Part shown: one piece after another, positions 17,900-29,665 of the stretch
Position numbering within the stretch: position 1 is the first letter of the stretch
Layout of the letters: each line of letters begins with the position of its first letter
NCBI RefSeq assembly: GCF_012516315.1
Contig: NZ_CP051185.1
Coordinates: 4,283,363-4,347,362 of the forward strand
Direction of reading: 5' to 3'
Length of the DNA stretch: 64,000 nucleotides
Source of the DNA: Limnospira fusiformis SAG 85.79
GTDB lineage: Bacteria; Cyanobacteriota; Cyanobacteriia; Cyanobacteriales; Microcoleaceae
Made by a program: the position numbers and the translations under genes
The notes under the pieces: generated by a model
Databases searched by the model: none
Told to the model about the DNA's origin: nothing
The model's input: only the letters and a program-made list of their open reading frames with translations

Positions 17900-18136
17900 A
17901 TGGTACAAGCTGTGATTCCTAGTGCCGTCAAATATTCCATTCAAGTCATTCAAGACGAGGCGCGTAACCTCGTAGAAAAAGGATTAATCGATCGCCATCA
18001 ACCAATTTACACCATGTGCCAGTATATCCCAGCCCGTGAGTGGGATTGGGTCGAGTGTGAATTAGAACAAAATGATTTTTTGCTCAGAGATCGAGTCATT
18101 GACCTTTTAGGTCGTGAGGACTGGAAGGAAGACTAG
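17900..18136 (+). CDS. DUF4327-family protein
   Basis: A 78-residue cyanobacterial protein of the DUF4327 family. The segment YSIQVIQDEARNLVEKGLIDRHQPIYTMCQYIPAREWDWVECELE (residues 12-56) carries the conserved Pro-Ile-Tyr and Arg-Glu-Trp patterns; the C-terminal helix is ELEQNDFLLRDRVIDLLG. It is cytoplasmic and of unknown function. A GGAGG Shine-Dalgarno sits 7 bp before the ATG. It stands alone, with a promoter-sized gap of 155 bp upstream. Confidence 0.88.
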   Translation: MVQAVIPSAVKYSIQVIQDEARNLVEKGLIDRHQPIYTMCQYIPAREWDWVECELEQNDFLLRDRVIDLLGREDWKED

Positions 18137-18218
18137 ATTGATAGATAAGGATATTAGCATAAATCTTCGCGTCAGCTTGATTAGGGCGCTGGCTAATTGC
18201 GCCCTGGTAACTGCTATT

Positions 18219-18482
18219 TTAAGAATCCGTCGGAGAATCAATATTAGCCTTGAATGGGGACGGTGGGCGATCGCTACTCCAAGCCCACCAAGCACAACCA
18301 CATTGACAGTGATAAAATTCTTGCCACTTGCGGCGGTTATTATCCCCATACACAGGCGATCGACGATTAATCCACACCTGTTGAGCTTCCAAACTGCTGG
18401 CCGAACATTGGGGACAGCAAAACTCAAAGGCGTGAACAGCATCACTGGTCCAGTTAGGGGGTGTTAGCTGAAAAGCATCCAT
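18219..18482 (-). CDS. Small Cys-rich cyanobacterial protein, zinc-ribbon-like
   Basis: An 87-residue protein with two CxxC-like pairs, FCCPQC (residues 21-26) and FYHCQCGCAWWAW (residues 56-68), the arrangement of a zinc ribbon. The WINRRSPVYG segment between them is distinctive. It probably binds zinc and acts on nucleic acid or protein, but the function is unknown. The start is the ATG at 18480-18482. Its 3' end is convergent with the DUF4327 gene, leaving 82 bp between them. Confidence 0.75.
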   Translation of the reverse strand: MDAFQLTPPNWTSDAVHAFEFCCPQCSASSLEAQQVWINRRSPVYGDNNRRKWQEFYHCQCGCAWWAWSSDRPPSPFKANIDSPTDS

Positions 18483-18724
18483 TTTAATCAGACTTTTTGC
18501 CCTATTGTAGAGTGTATTTGGCTATGGCAACATACCCAATTCAAATATGCTTGCGTTTCAACCGGATCTGGTGCAAGATTCGTAGTAAGCAAAATCCTTA
18601 GCTACCCATTTATCATCGGGTGATGACTTAGCTCAAAGGTCTATATCCACCCCCGGATCAGTCAAAGCTATGGTTGCGGGTGCAGCTTCTCCATTATTCA
18701 GTTTCCGCACTTAGGGAAAGATTT

Positions 18725-20158
18725 ATGAATCTACTGCTGAATTTAATTTCCCTACTGGGAATTGCTGGTTTGTGCTTTATTGCTTGGTTAGGTTCCGAAA
18801 ACAAGCGCGTCATCCCCTGGAATGTGATCTTTTGGGGAATAGGCTTACAAATGGTTATTGGACTCATTGTATTTGTCTTAGGTAGCCAATTAGTCGAGGG
18901 ACTCAGCACCCTGCTTAACTCAATTTTGGACGCTTCCGAAGCTGGGGCGCGATTCTTATTTGGTGGACCACAATCAATTTTGGTAGCTGACCCAGACTTT
19001 CGCGCTGGTCCGGGTCCCGCTGGACGTTGGATTGCTAGGGCTGTGGGAACTCCCTTTGTCGCAGTTCCGGGCGATCGCATTGGTCCCGATAATCTTAACC
19101 CCGGTTTTGCTTATGTTCTAGCATTTCGCGCCCTTCCCCAAGTCATTTTCTTTGCAGGTTTGGTCAGCTTATTATATAGACTGAATATCATTCAGCCTGT
19201 TGTACAAATATTCGCCAAAATCTTTCAGAAAACCATGGGAATTAGTGGCGCTGAATCCCTATCCGGTGCTGCTAATATTTTTGTGGGTATTGAATCTGCG
19301 ATCGCGGTAAAACCCTATTTATTAGACATGACCCGCAGCGAACTCTGTGCCATTCTCGCCAGTTGTTTCGGGTCGATCGCTTCCTCCGTTTTAGCATTAT
19401 ATGCAGGATTTCTCAGACCGACTTTTCCCAACATCACCGGACACCTAGTTTCTGCCTCTTTAATGACAATTCCCGCCTGTTTTGTCATTGCCAAAATTCT
19501 AGTTCCAGAAACTGATCAACCCAAAACTCTGGGGAAAGTTCCCGAAGAACCAAAAGCCGATAAAGCCAGCCTCCCTAACCCTATGGATAGCTTAATCGGT
19601 GGTGCTTTAGATGGCGTGAAAATGGCAGTAGGAATAGCCGCCGCCTTGATTGCAATTTTGGGAATGGTCGCTTTAGTCAATTTGGTTTTTGCTACTTTGG
19701 CAGGATTTTCCGAAAGTGATTTTTTCCTCCTTAGTTGGATAGGTAATCTATTTCAGGTCATTACCCTACAAAACATTTTGGGAGCCTTATTTTTACCTCT
19801 GACTTTTTTAACTGGGGTTTCCCTCGAATGGCAAGAACTATGGCAGTCTTCCCTGTTAATTGGCAGAAGGCTTTTGGAAACTAATATCCCCCCCTATCAA
19901 GCCCTCGCTCAACTTAATGCTAACGGCGAAATTAGCAACCGCGCCATGTTAATTGTTAGCTATGTTTTGTGCGGATTTACTCATTTTGCCTCCTATGGAA
20001 TTTTCGTCGGTGGTTTATCTTCCTTAATTCCTAGCCGACGTTCGGAAGTCGCATCTTTAGGCTTTACTGCCTTATGGGCAGGTACTTTAGCCACTTTAAT
20101 GACAGGCTGTATGGCGGGATTCTTTGACTTTGGAAATCCTGCTATTTTTGGAAAATAA
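18725..20158 (+). CDS. Concentrative nucleoside transporter (NupC family)
   Basis: A 477-residue polytopic membrane protein of the CNT family, which imports nucleosides with H+ or Na+. Visible family features are the N-terminal three helices, FRALPQVIFFAGLVSLLYRLNIIQPVV, the Gly/Ser-rich ESLSGAANIFVGIESAIAVKPYL segment (substrate and ion site, residues about 180-210), and the late GFTHFASYGIFVGGLSSLIPSRRSEV. A Pro/Lys-rich cytoplasmic loop (residues 270-300) is longer than in NupC. ATG 18725 is chosen; an upstream in-frame start at 18674 would add a basic non-conserved stretch. It is followed by a secreted-protein gene 38 bp away. Confidence 0.9.
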   Translation: MNLLLNLISLLGIAGLCFIAWLGSENKRVIPWNVIFWGIGLQMVIGLIVFVLGSQLVEGLSTLLNSILDASEAGARFLFGGPQSILVADPDFRAGPGPAGRWIARAVGTPFVAVPGDRIGPDNLNPGFAYVLAFRALPQVIFFAGLVSLLYRLNIIQPVVQIFAKIFQKTMGISGAESLSGAANIFVGIESAIAVKPYLLDMTRSELCAILASCFGSIASSVLALYAGFLRPTFPNITGHLVSASLMTIPACFVIAKILVPETDQPKTLGKVPEEPKADKASLPNPMDSLIGGALDGVKMAVGIAAALIAILGMVALVNLVFATLAGFSESDFFLLSWIGNLFQVITLQNILGALFLPLTFLTGVSLEWQELWQSSLLIGRRLLETNIPPYQALAQLNANGEISNRAMLIVSYVLCGFTHFASYGIFVGGLSSLIPSRRSEVASLGFTALWAGTLATLMTGCMAGFFDFGNPAIFGK

Positions 20159-20196
20159 TTAACTAGATTAATTCGGGCTTATTTTGAGGAGGAATT

Positions 20197-20877
20197 ATGC
20201 AACCAAAACGCCTGAAAATTATAGGCTTGGGACTCATCACCGCTTTACTTTTATTGGTGTTCGGTAATATGGATCGCCTACCATTTACCAGCATATCAGG
20301 AGAATCGGCGATCGCTCAACAGACCACTCCGACACCCACTCCGACACCCACCCCAGAAGCCACCCCAGAAGCCACCCCAGAAGCCACCCCAGAACCCGCA
20401 CCGCCGCCGGAACCGACAAATTCTGTGGAAGCATTACCCCTAAGTGGTAGCGCCTTCAAGGACCCCCAAGGTCGTTTTGAGGTGGGGATTATTCAAGATT
20501 TTAATGTCGGGTTTGCGGGCAATTTTCCCCTGTTTGAGTCACCAGATGGTAACTTGGCTTATACAGTGGTAGCTAGATATCGCGAAAGCGATCGCACTTT
20601 ACCCGAATTAGCGATCGCGCAAATTGCGATCGAAATCTTTGAGCGCGGGGAAGGTTTTAGACCCGGAAATTTTGAAACTTTGGGGACTGGGGAAGTACAA
20701 ATGCCTTGGACAGGAACCTTAAAAATCGGAGCCAGAAGCCAGCCTATGTCAGGAGTAATTTTTGCTCGTCAAGCTGGTAATCAAATCCTAGTTTTATTAG
20801 TGTCTGCCACAGCAGCAGGAGCCCCCAACATAGAGGGAGCAGTTGCAGCTTTATCCGACACACTACAACCTCTGTAA
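20197..20877 (+). CDS. Secreted or membrane-anchored protein with a Pro-Thr-Glu repeat linker
   Basis: A 226-residue protein with an N-terminal hydrophobic segment (IIGLGLITALLLLVFG, residues 8-23) that acts as a signal or anchor. A linker of TPTP units followed by PEAT units (residues 45-75) is encoded by short tandem DNA repeats. The globular part (residues 85-226) resembles a stress- or lipid-related beta/alpha fold with no recognised motif. GAGGAGG sits before the ATG. It lies 38 bp after the nucleoside transporter and is probably co-transcribed. The function is unknown. Array 2 starts right after its stop. Confidence 0.75.
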   Translation: MQPKRLKIIGLGLITALLLLVFGNMDRLPFTSISGESAIAQQTTPTPTPTPTPEATPEATPEATPEPAPPPEPTNSVEALPLSGSAFKDPQGRFEVGIIQDFNVGFAGNFPLFESPDGNLAYTVVARYRESDRTLPELAIAQIAIEIFERGEGFRPGNFETLGTGEVQMPWTGTLKIGARSQPMSGVIFARQAGNQILVLLVSATAAGAPNIEGAVAALSDTLQPL

Positions 20878-20879
20878 AA

Positions 20880-22520
20880 GTAATTAATAATTAATAATTA
20901 ATAATTAATAATTATTAATTATTAATTGTAGGGGCGGGTTCTGCCGTCAATTTTCCATCCCCACCAGGATATTAATAAACCCGCCCCACCGTTTCTTTTA
21001 GAAACCCGGTTTCTCAAAGAAACCGGGTTTCTGGACCACGATATGGGTTGGTGCGGTTGACCCGATAGGTTATCCCTGTGACGCACCCTACCAGGGTGAT
21101 AATAATTAATTGATAATTATTAATTGTAGGGGCGGGTTCCACCGTCAATTTTCCATCCCCACCAGGATATTAATAAACCCGCCCCACCGCCGATAATCAA
21201 TTGTAGGGGCGGGTTCTGCCGTCAATTTTCCATCCCCACCAGGATATTAATAAACCCGCCCCACCGTTTCCCCTGAGAAACCCGGTTTCTCAAAGAAACC
21301 GGGTTTCTGGACCACGATATGGGTTGGTGCGGTTGACCCGATAGGTTATCCCTGTGACGCACCCTACCAGGGTGATAATAATTAATTGATAATTATTAAT
21401 TGTAGGGGCGGGTTCCGCCGTCAATTTTCCATCCCCACCAGGATATTAATAAACCCGCCCCACCGCCGATAATCAATTGTAGGGGCGGGTTCTGCCGTCA
21501 ATTTTCCATCCCCACCAGGATATTAATAAACCCGCCCCACCGTTTCCCTGAGAAACCCGGTTTCTCAAAGAAACCGGGTTTCTGGACCACGATATGGGTT
21601 GGTGCGGTTGACCCGATAGGTTATCCCTGTGACGCACCCTACCAGGGTGATAATAATTAATTGATAATTATTAATTGTAGGGGCGGGTTCCGCCGTCAAT
21701 TTTCCATCCCCACCAGGATATTAATAAACCCGCCCCACCGCCGATAATCAATTGTAGGGGCGGGTTCTGCCGTCAATTTTCCATCCCCACCAGGATATTA
21801 ATAAACCCGCCCCACCGTTTCCCCTGAGAAACCCGGTTTCTCAAAGAAACCGGGTTTCTGGACCACGATATGGGTGTGGTGCGGTTGACCCGATAGGTTA
21901 TCCCTGTGACGCACCCTACCAGGGTGATAATAATTAATTGATAATTATTAATTGTAGGGGCGGGTTCCGCCGTCAATTTTCCATCCCCACCAGGATATTA
22001 ATAAACCCGCCCCACCGCCGATAATCAATTGTAGGGGCGGGTTCTGCCGTCAATTTTCCATCCCCACCAGGATATTAATAAACCCGCCCCACCGTTTCCC
22101 CTGAGAAACCCGGTTTCTCAAAGAAACCGGGTTTCTGGACCACGATATGGGTTGGTGCGGTTGACCCGATAGGTTATCCCTGTGACGCACCCTACCAGGG
22201 TGATAATAATTAATTGATAATTATTAATTGTAGGGGCGGGTTCCGCCGTCAATTTTCCATCCCCACCAGGATATTAATAAACCCGCCCCACCGCCGATAA
22301 TCAATTGTAGGGGCGGGTTCTGCCGTCAATTTTCCATCCCCACCAGGATATTAATAAACCCGCCCCACCGTTTCCCCTGAGAAACCCGGTTTCTCAAAGA
22401 AACCGGGTTTCTGGACCACGATATGGGGGTGGTGTCGTGGTGCGTCAGATGAACCCAATTGGCCGTTGACCCGATAGGTTATCCATATAACGCACCCTAC
22501 GGGGGTGATAATAATCAATT
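20880..22520. repeat. Array 2: palindromic repeat array, 276-bp period
   Basis: The marker GGACCACGATATGGGT starts at about 21033, 21309, 21583, 21860, 22137 and 22413, giving spacings of 274-277 bp and five full periods with partial ends. Each period holds two copies of the P2 module (GGGGCGGGTT ... AACCCGCCCC), one doubled P3 (GAAACCCGGTTTC / GAAACCGGGTTTC), a P1-related segment (GGTGCGGTTGACCC to GTGACGCACCCTACC), and AT-rich TAATTATTAATT spacers. It shares all three modules with array 1 but in another order and copy number. No gene lies inside. Confidence 0.92.
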
Positions 22521-22541
22521 ATTAATTATTAATTGTTAACT

Positions 22542-23129
22542 ATGAATCCTGATACAGAAATCCGTCATCTATTAGATTTAATGCCAGCCTCCGGTCGCAT
22601 GATGGCTAGACTAATTGCTAATCCTCGACAGTCTACTGTAATTCAATGTGAATTTCCCCTTCCGTGGAAAACTACTAGACCCATTTTGATTAATTTTGAC
22701 TTGTGGAAACAGCTATCAAGACCTCAGCGAGATTTATTGTTGTTGCGGACTGTTAGTTGGGTTACTAATGTGCAATGGTTTAAACCTGACTGGAATCAAG
22801 GCATTGTGGTGGCGGGAATAGTCGGAGTTGGGGTACAATTTATGCAGCAGGATGCTGTTGGTGTTCTCCTGGCTGGAGGATTAGCTGCTATAGGTGTGCG
22901 TCGGGTATGGCAGGCTAATCAACGCTCTGAGATGGAGTTAGAAGCTGATGATATCGCCATTAGGGTAGCCGCGCGACGGGGTTATGAGGAAGCGATCGCA
23001 GCAGCCGCTTTAGCAGAGGCGATCGAAGTTGTGGCTACAATTGAGGGTCGCCGGGGATTGAGTTTTATGGAATTAGTCCGCTGTCAGCATCTCAAAGCGA
23101 TCGCCAACTCTTATAAGGGCCATAATTAA
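22542..23129 (+). CDS. DUF3318-family protein
   Basis: A 195-residue cyanobacterial protein. It begins MNPDTEIRHLLDLMPASGRM, followed by PLPWKTTRPILINFDLWKQLSRPQRDLLLLRTVSW (residues 38-72). A hydrophobic segment (IVVAGIVGVGVQFMQQDAVGVLLAGGLAAIGV, residues 88-120) suggests one or two membrane helices. It ends with a zinc-protease-like AAIAAAALAEAIE helix. DUF3318 members resemble M48-type metallopeptidases in layout, but no HExxH is present, so activity is unlikely. ATG 22542 is chosen. Array 2 ends just upstream and may affect its transcription. Confidence 0.85.
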   Translation: MNPDTEIRHLLDLMPASGRMMARLIANPRQSTVIQCEFPLPWKTTRPILINFDLWKQLSRPQRDLLLLRTVSWVTNVQWFKPDWNQGIVVAGIVGVGVQFMQQDAVGVLLAGGLAAIGVRRVWQANQRSEMELEADDIAIRVAARRGYEEAIAAAALAEAIEVVATIEGRRGLSFMELVRCQHLKAIANSYKGHN

Positions 23130-23173
23130 TACGATCGCACCATTCGCCAAGTTTGAATAGCCTAACTTACCAG

Positions 23174-23200
23174 AGGGGAGAATCAGCTCCCCTGTGTTTT
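23174..23200 (+). terminator. Hairpin between convergent DUF3318 gene and cysS
   Basis: AGGGGAG (23174-23180) pairs with CTCCCCT (23187-23193) around a 6-nt loop and is followed by GTGTTTT. It probably terminates the DUF3318 gene and possibly cysS from the other side. Confidence 0.65.
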
Positions 23201-24660
23201 CAACGTCGCCAAAGGGTTTCGCCGCCGGGACGGTCAATTAGCGTCACACCATTAGCCTGTAGTTGGTCACGAATGCGATCGCCTTCCGCATAGTTTTTAG
23301 CCTTTCTAGCCGACTGTCGTTGTTTAACCAAATCCTCAATTTCAGCGTCGCTAATTCCCTGAGTCGCCGCTGGTGGTTGTGCTTGTGTTACAGCTTCCAA
23401 CCCGAAAACTCCCGCTAACTCCACCAAAGTTTTCCAGGTCGCATAAATGCGATCGCTCGGGGTATCAGTCTTACCTTCATGAGCCAATAAATTCCCTTGG
23501 CGGCGCAACTCTTTAGCCAATTCAAACAACACAGCCAAACCCCCAGGAGTATTAAAATCATCATCCATAGCCACTCGGAAGCGTTGGAGTGCATCTTCTG
23601 TCGTGTCGTATTTACTGGGAGATGAATCAGCAGACCACCCCAAGCGCGCGCCGTATTGTTCCGCAAATAATAACCCATCTTTCAAGGTTTCCCAGCCATT
23701 TTTAGCTGAGGCGATCGCCTCATCAGTAAAATCGAGAGGTTTACGATAGTGACCCTGTAGAATAAATAAGCGCACCACCATAGGGTCTACAGGGCGATCG
23801 AGCAATTCACGAATCGTCGTAAAATTGCCCAAAGACTTAGACATTTTTTCCCCACCGACCGTCACCATACCATTGTGCATCCAATATCGAGCCAGAGTTT
23901 TACCAGTCGCCGCCTCAGACTGAGCGATTTCATTTTCATGGTGAGGAAACACCAAATCACCCCCGCCGCCGTGAATATCAATAGTTTCTCCCAGTAGTTG
24001 TCGGACCATAGCCGAACATTCAATGTGCCACCCCGGACGACCGGGACCCCAAGGAGAATCCCAGGCGGGTTCTCCCGGTTTAGCAGCTTTCCAGAGAGCA
24101 AAATCCGCCGGATTTTTTTTCTTGAGAGTTTCCGGGTCAGCCACAGCTACGCGACCACTAGCCCCCATTTGTAGGTCTTCGAGTTGTCGCCGGGAGAGTT
24201 TACCATAATCGGGAAAGTGACCGACATTGTAATAAACGTCTCCATCGACAGCATAAGCGTGTCCTGTAGCCGTGAGTTGCTCAATAAGTTGGTGAATTTC
24301 CTTGATATGATCTGTCACCCTAGGATAAGCCTTAGCATCCCGTACATTTAGCCGCCGCAGGTCTTCAAAGTAAGCGTCTATAAAGCGTTGGGATACCGCC
24401 TCCATAGTGCTTTCTTGTTCTTTAGCGCGGTTAAGGATTTTGTCGTCAATGTCGGTAAAATTCTGGACGTAGTTAACTTCATATCCTGACCATTCCAGAT
24501 AGCGGCGTACCACGTCCCAGGTCGTGTAGGATCGTGCATGACCCAAATGGCAATAGTCATAAACTGTAACCCCGCAGCAGTACATTTTGACTTTTCCGGG
24601 TTCTAGGGTGGTAAAGGTTTCTTTTTGGCGGGTTTGGGTGTTATAGATTTTTAGAACCAT
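23200..24660 (-). CDS. cysS: Cysteinyl-tRNA synthetase
   Basis: A 486-residue class I aminoacyl-tRNA synthetase. The HIGH-type motif is [13 protein letters not shown] near residue 37; the KMSKS motif is [11 protein letters not shown] near residue 271. Zinc ligands are visible in [19 protein letters not shown] and [12 protein letters not shown]. The C-terminal anticodon domain contains the usual [15 protein letters not shown] segment. The length is normal. It is the last gene in the minus-strand run hemB-sufE-COG0523-hisI-cysS, 40 bp after hisI, so a shared transcript is likely. CysRS is itself a zinc enzyme, which fits the metal theme of the run. Confidence 0.97.
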   Translation of the reverse strand: MVLKIYNTQTRQKETFTTLEPGKVKMYCCGVTVYDYCHLGHARSYTTWDVVRRYLEWSGYEVNYVQNFTDIDDKILNRAKEQESTMEAVSQRFIDAYFEDLRRLNVRDAKAYPRVTDHIKEIHQLIEQLTATGHAYAVDGDVYYNVGHFPDYGKLSRRQLEDLQMGASGRVAVADPETLKKKNPADFALWKAAKPGEPAWDSPWGPGRPGWHIECSAMVRQLLGETIDIHGGGGDLVFPHHENEIAQSEAATGKTLARYWMHNGMVTVGGEKMSKSLGNFTTIRELLDRPVDPMVVRLFILQGHYRKPLDFTDEAIASAKNGWETLKDGLLFAEQYGARLGWSADSSPSKYDTTEDALQRFRVAMDDDFNTPGGLAVLFELAKELRRQGNLLAHEGKTDTPSDRIYATWKTLVELAGVFGLEAVTQAQPPAATQGISDAEIEDLVKQRQSARKAKNYAEGDRIRDQLQANGVTLIDRPGGETLWRR

Positions 24661-24700
24661 GTTGAGTCTTAATAGTGTAAATGCTTAGGCTGGCTAGGGT

Positions 24701-25057
24701 TTAGCTAAGGATGGCTGATTTGATAGGGACGGCGTTAAAGAAACAGGATCTAGCCCCCGTGTGACAGGCTACGTCCCCAATTTGCTCGATTTTGAGCAGG
24801 AGGACATCAGCATCACAATCGTAGTATAGGGCTTTGAGCTTTTGAATGTGTCCTGATGTGGCTCCTTTGTGCCACAGTTGCGATCGCGATCGACTCCAAT
24901 AGTGAACTTCACCCGTTGTTAGGGTTTGTTGCAACGATTGGCGATTCATCCAAGCCATCATTAATACTGTACCGTCTTTATGGTCTTGGGCGATCGCTGG
25001 AATTAAACCTTGTGGATTAAATTTTAGGCTATCGATCCATAATTGGTCTTGGTTCAT
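24701..25057 (-). CDS. hisI: Phosphoribosyl-AMP cyclohydrolase, stand-alone HisI
   Basis: A 118-residue HisI that opens the purine ring of phosphoribosyl-AMP in histidine synthesis. The active-site segment [29 protein letters not shown] (residues 78-106) holds the zinc/Mg ligands: Cys in YDC, Asp in DAD, and Cys/His in ACHTGxRSC. It has no fused HisE domain, unlike the bifunctional HisIE that I recall as common in cyanobacteria, so it may be a second copy. Its start overlaps the COG0523 GTPase gene by 29 bp, implying coupled translation. Confidence 0.95.
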   Translation of the reverse strand: MNQDQLWIDSLKFNPQGLIPAIAQDHKDGTVLMMAWMNRQSLQQTLTTGEVHYWSRSRSQLWHKGATSGHIQKLKALYYDCDADVLLLKIEQIGDVACHTGARSCFFNAVPIKSAILS

Positions 25058-26030
25058 GGTTAGGGATTTCGTGTAAACATTGTTGTAGGTCTTGGGTGAG
25101 GGTTTCGCGGTTCAGGTCTCGACCGATAAATACTAATTGATTTGGGGGTTCGCCGCGAGGATAATTAGGCGTAAGCTGATAGCGTTTTCCGCTGAGTTGG
25201 AATAGGTGAGAGGAGTTGTTACCTTGATACCAAATCAATCCTTTGGCGCGAAATACATTCGTTGGTAGGCGATCGCTTAAGAAGGTCTGGAATTTTTCCA
25301 CACTCAGAGGGCGATCGCTGCTAAAGGATACAGCCACAAATCCATCATTAGCTAGATGTTCCGAATGGTGATCATGGTCTGGTTGCTCCCCAAAGTCTGG
25401 GTGGGAATATTCTATTCCCCAAATACTCGCTAAGGGAACCTCACCGTATTCGCTCGTCATTATACGAGCATCGGGTTTAAGCTGGCGGATCTGTTTTTGG
25501 ATGCGATCGTATTTTTCTGGGGATACCAAATCGATTTTATTGAGCAAAATCAGATCACCCCAAGCAATTTGGTTAAGCGCAGCTTCACTGTTAGCCAATA
25601 GGTCTGGCGAAAACGTATCAGCATCTACCAGCGTAAAAATAGCATCAAGTCGAGTCAACTTTCGCAATTCCGTCCCCGCAAAAGTCATAATAATCGGTAA
25701 CGGGTCCGCTATTCCTGTCGTTTCAATCAGTAGATAATCTATGGACGTATTTCGTTGTAAAACCTCCACAATTGTATCTGCTAGGCGGTCATTCAGGGTA
25801 CAGCATATACAACCATTATTTAACTGCACCATATCATCTTCTACGTTGATCAGCAGTTGACCGTCAATACTAATCTCCCCAAATTCATTCACAAAAACCG
25901 CCACTTTCCGACCATTACGGTGACTCAGAATATAATTAACTAGGGTAGTTTTTCCACTTCCCAAAAATCCGGTAATTACAATTACAGGAACTTCCCGGTT
26001 TATGGTTAGTTTTTCCCTCGTAGTTTTCAC
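25029..26030 (-). CDS. COG0523 (CobW/ZNG) G3E-family metal-chaperone GTPase
   Basis: A 333-residue P-loop GTPase. Walker A is [10 protein letters not shown] near residue 21. The GCxCC metal-binding motif is visible in [13 protein letters not shown] near residue 73. NKID (LLNKIDLV) gives guanine specificity near residue 161. A His-rich loop (PDHDHHSEH) follows near residue 217, and a CobW C-terminal domain ends the protein. Family members deliver zinc or other metals; its overlap with hisI and neighbours cysS and sufE point to zinc handling. The start is GTG 26030. No Zur-like palindrome was seen upstream. Confidence 0.88.
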   Translation of the reverse strand: MKTTREKLTINREVPVIVITGFLGSGKTTLVNYILSHRNGRKVAVFVNEFGEISIDGQLLINVEDDMVQLNNGCICCTLNDRLADTIVEVLQRNTSIDYLLIETTGIADPLPIIMTFAGTELRKLTRLDAIFTLVDADTFSPDLLANSEAALNQIAWGDLILLNKIDLVSPEKYDRIQKQIRQLKPDARIMTSEYGEVPLASIWGIEYSHPDFGEQPDHDHHSEHLANDGFVAVSFSSDRPLSVEKFQTFLSDRLPTNVFRAKGLIWYQGNNSSHLFQLSGKRYQLTPNYPRGEPPNQLVFIGRDLNRETLTQDLQQCLHEIPNHEPRPIMDR

Positions 26031-26079
26031 GGCTTTTGTGACCTAATATACTTGACAAAATCCCTGTAATATGCTCCCT

Positions 26080-26511
26080 TCACTCCCCGCAAGCACTAGC
26101 CTGTTTTTGTAGGGTTTTAAAAATGTTATAAAACCCATTCGCACGGGAGGGAGTCAAACTAGCCTGTAGCCCAGTTTCTTCAATAAAATCGGGTTTTAAT
26201 TGGCTAATTTGTTCAATAGTTAACCCATTCATTCCCTTAATTAACATAGCCAATAATCCTTTAGTTAATTGAGAGTCAGAATCACCCTGAAATTGAATAC
26301 AGCCATTCGAGTCTAAACTCGCCGTCACATAAACCTGAGAAACACAACCAGGAACCTTGTTTTCTGGCAATTTTTGCTCCTCTGGAAATTCCGGCAATTT
26401 TTGAGCTAAAGTCAGTAGTTGCTCGTAACGCAGCTTATTAGAGGAGGCGCGTTTAAAGCGTTGAACAATGCGATCTAGTGCAGGGGGCCGTTGAGTCACA
26501 GGTGAAGCCAT
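26080..26511 (-). CDS. sufE: SufE-family Fe-S cluster sulfur acceptor
   Basis: A 143-residue SufE protein that takes persulfide sulfur from the cysteine desulfurase SufS for Fe-S cluster assembly. The segment NKVPGCVSQVYVTA (residues 51-64) carries the active-site Cys, and the C-terminal GLQASLTPSRANGFYNIF helix is typical. The length is normal. The start is ATG 26511; the gene sits 49 bp before the COG0523 GTPase gene on the same strand. The other suf genes are not nearby. Confidence 0.95.
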   Translation of the reverse strand: MASPVTQRPPALDRIVQRFKRASSNKLRYEQLLTLAQKLPEFPEEQKLPENKVPGCVSQVYVTASLDSNGCIQFQGDSDSQLTKGLLAMLIKGMNGLTIEQISQLKPDFIEETGLQASLTPSRANGFYNIFKTLQKQASACGE

Positions 26512-26656
26512 GATATTCTACGAGCATAAATATACAACAAGTCAATAAGCCGATTTTGTATTTTAACGCAAATTTTCCTATTCGTTGATGTAGACTTGAT
26601 GGCGATCGCGATCGAGGGGAGGGTTCACCAGTCAAACCAGAGACCCCCCCAAAAGT

Positions 26657-28059
<1,403 letters not shown>

Positions 28060-28743
28060 CTAGAACCGAATTTGGGGTATTTTAAGGTTAACTGGGTTAT
28101 TGTCGCCAGGTGCGAAACCTTCAAGGGGGGGAAGGGAATGGCGATCAATCTGAATCGGCTCGAATAATGATTCGAGGTATTCTTGAGTATACTGAAAGTC
28201 CTGATCCAAATCCGTGCCACCCATAGGCATAGCCAACCGAGAGGGGTCGCGACCAATACTCAAGTCATCGCCGCCCAGGTCATCGAGGGAACCGGTAGCA
28301 ACTGGGGGGGTAATTCCGATGATAGGTGGCAACATTTGGGTTTGTTGTAAATTCGCCCCAGCGAAAGTTGCTCCTGTTAGTCGAGCCTTAATCAGGTTAG
28401 CACCACTGAGGTCAGCTAAATCAAGAACTGCGTCATTCAATTCGGCTTGATTTAGAAATGCACCGCTCAAATTAGCGCCAGTTAGATTTGCACCTTTAAG
28501 GTCTGCACCTTCGAGGTTAGCATTAGCTAAGTTAGCATTTTCCAGGTTAGCATTTCGGAGGTCTACCCCAATAAGATGGGCTCCTGATAGATCAGCCCCT
28601 CTAAGATCGCAACCTTGACAAAATCTGGTTTCTAGTAGTTGTCTCAGGTCTGCTGGATTTTCAGCTCGAATTGGAGAGGCGAAGCCTAGGGATACTATGG
28701 TTGTGGCTGCCCCTAGAATCATGACTGTTGATAAAGTCTTCAT
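28060..28743 (-). CDS. Exported pentapeptide-repeat protein
   Basis: A 227-residue protein with a signal peptide (residues 1-27, [20 protein letters not shown] to IRAEN). From residue 45 to 140 it consists of consecutive A(D/N)LxX repeats ([40 protein letters not shown] and others), which form a right-handed quadrilateral beta helix. A Cys pair (FCQGCDL) precedes the repeats. The acidic C-terminal tail (residues 150-227) is probably disordered and contains a Gly/Asp-rich stretch. The function is unknown; such proteins are often periplasmic or thylakoid lumenal in cyanobacteria. GGAGGA precedes the ATG. Confidence 0.88.
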   Translation of the reverse strand: MKTLSTVMILGAATTIVSLGFASPIRAENPADLRQLLETRFCQGCDLRGADLSGAHLIGVDLRNANLENANLANANLEGADLKGANLTGANLSGAFLNQAELNDAVLDLADLSGANLIKARLTGATFAGANLQQTQMLPPIIGITPPVATGSLDDLGGDDLSIGRDPSRLAMPMGGTDLDQDFQYTQEYLESLFEPIQIDRHSLPPLEGFAPGDNNPVNLKIPQIRF

Positions 28744-29009
28744 CTTTTTGTCCTCCTGAATGGACAGATAGGAATTATGTTTTATTCCTCATGTACTCTA
28801 GGATATAGCATAACGGAATTATATGGGCGATCGCTTCTCCCCTGAGACATAAATTTTAACGTTGATGAAATCCGGTAATCGGCGAGTATATCAGCAATTA
28901 TCTCTATGATTTAGGGGATCATATCTGATTTGATAGGGGTTAGTGAGATCTTCAGGCGATCGCCCCATGGCGGGTGGATATTGAGTCAGGGCGAAGAATA
29001 TTGTGGATT

Positions 29010-29567
29010 TCAGCGAGGTAGGTGGTCGTGGGTAAAATAAATATGACCGAGGGTGCGATCGTTGTAGGTTCGTTTAGTGAAGCGCCAACCCGGTTCTAAA
29101 AAGATTTTGGTAAAGCCACTAGACCGACCAAAGCTGCGACCGATGATAATGGGTGGTGCGTAGACATCAGCGCGAGAGTTAGCGACCAGTAAAATCTCTC
29201 CTGGAGTAGCTTGGACGGTGAGACTATGGCTGAGGGCGAGGTCTTGTCCTCCCATGCGAACCGAATAGCCGTTACTGTCGGTGGCGCGTCCACAAATTCC
29301 GCTAAAGTCGAAGTTGAGAAGTAGGGGTTCAACTTGAACGGGACGGCTGCCATTTTCACTCCAACAGGGTCGGGAATCAGAAATTTGTTCAACGACTACT
29401 AGGGAGTAACCAAAGGCGCGGGGAACAGCCATAGCTACGAATCGCTCCTGATCAACTTCCTGTTGACCAAATTGGACTGCATTGGCACCAGAAAATCCAG
29501 TGATAATGGAGAAGGTAGCTGCTGCTAGGGTGGTAATGGTTTGTGTTAGTGAGATCTTCATCTTCAA
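29010..29567 (-). CDS. DUF3747-family secreted protein
   Basis: A 185-residue protein with a signal peptide (residues 1-30, ending near GANA). The mature domain begins VQFGQQEVDQERFVAMAVPRAFGYSLVVVEQI and contains SRPCWSENG with FDFSGICGRATDSNGYSVRMGG, the Cys/Trp/Asn pattern of DUF3747. The family is secreted, limited to cyanobacteria, and of unknown function. The two Cys (near residues 68 and 92) could form a disulfide. The gene stands alone, with 266 bp of non-coding DNA to the pentapeptide gene downstream. Confidence 0.85.
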   Translation of the reverse strand: MKMKISLTQTITTLAAATFSIITGFSGANAVQFGQQEVDQERFVAMAVPRAFGYSLVVVEQISDSRPCWSENGSRPVQVEPLLLNFDFSGICGRATDSNGYSVRMGGQDLALSHSLTVQATPGEILLVANSRADVYAPPIIIGRSFGRSSGFTKIFLEPGWRFTKRTYNDRTLGHIYFTHDHLPR

Positions 29568-29665
29568 AATCTGTTCAACTGTTGAGTGTTAGAACTGCGG
29601 ACTGTGCGATCGCATCTGTAGGTCTGTAGGTAAGAAGTTTATGCTCCGAGGTTTAGTTTAGCGCT

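Noticed and set aside
26031..26079. Zur box before the COG0523 gene
   Set aside because: No 7-1-7 TGATAAT-type palindrome is present here or just upstream of sufE or hemB.
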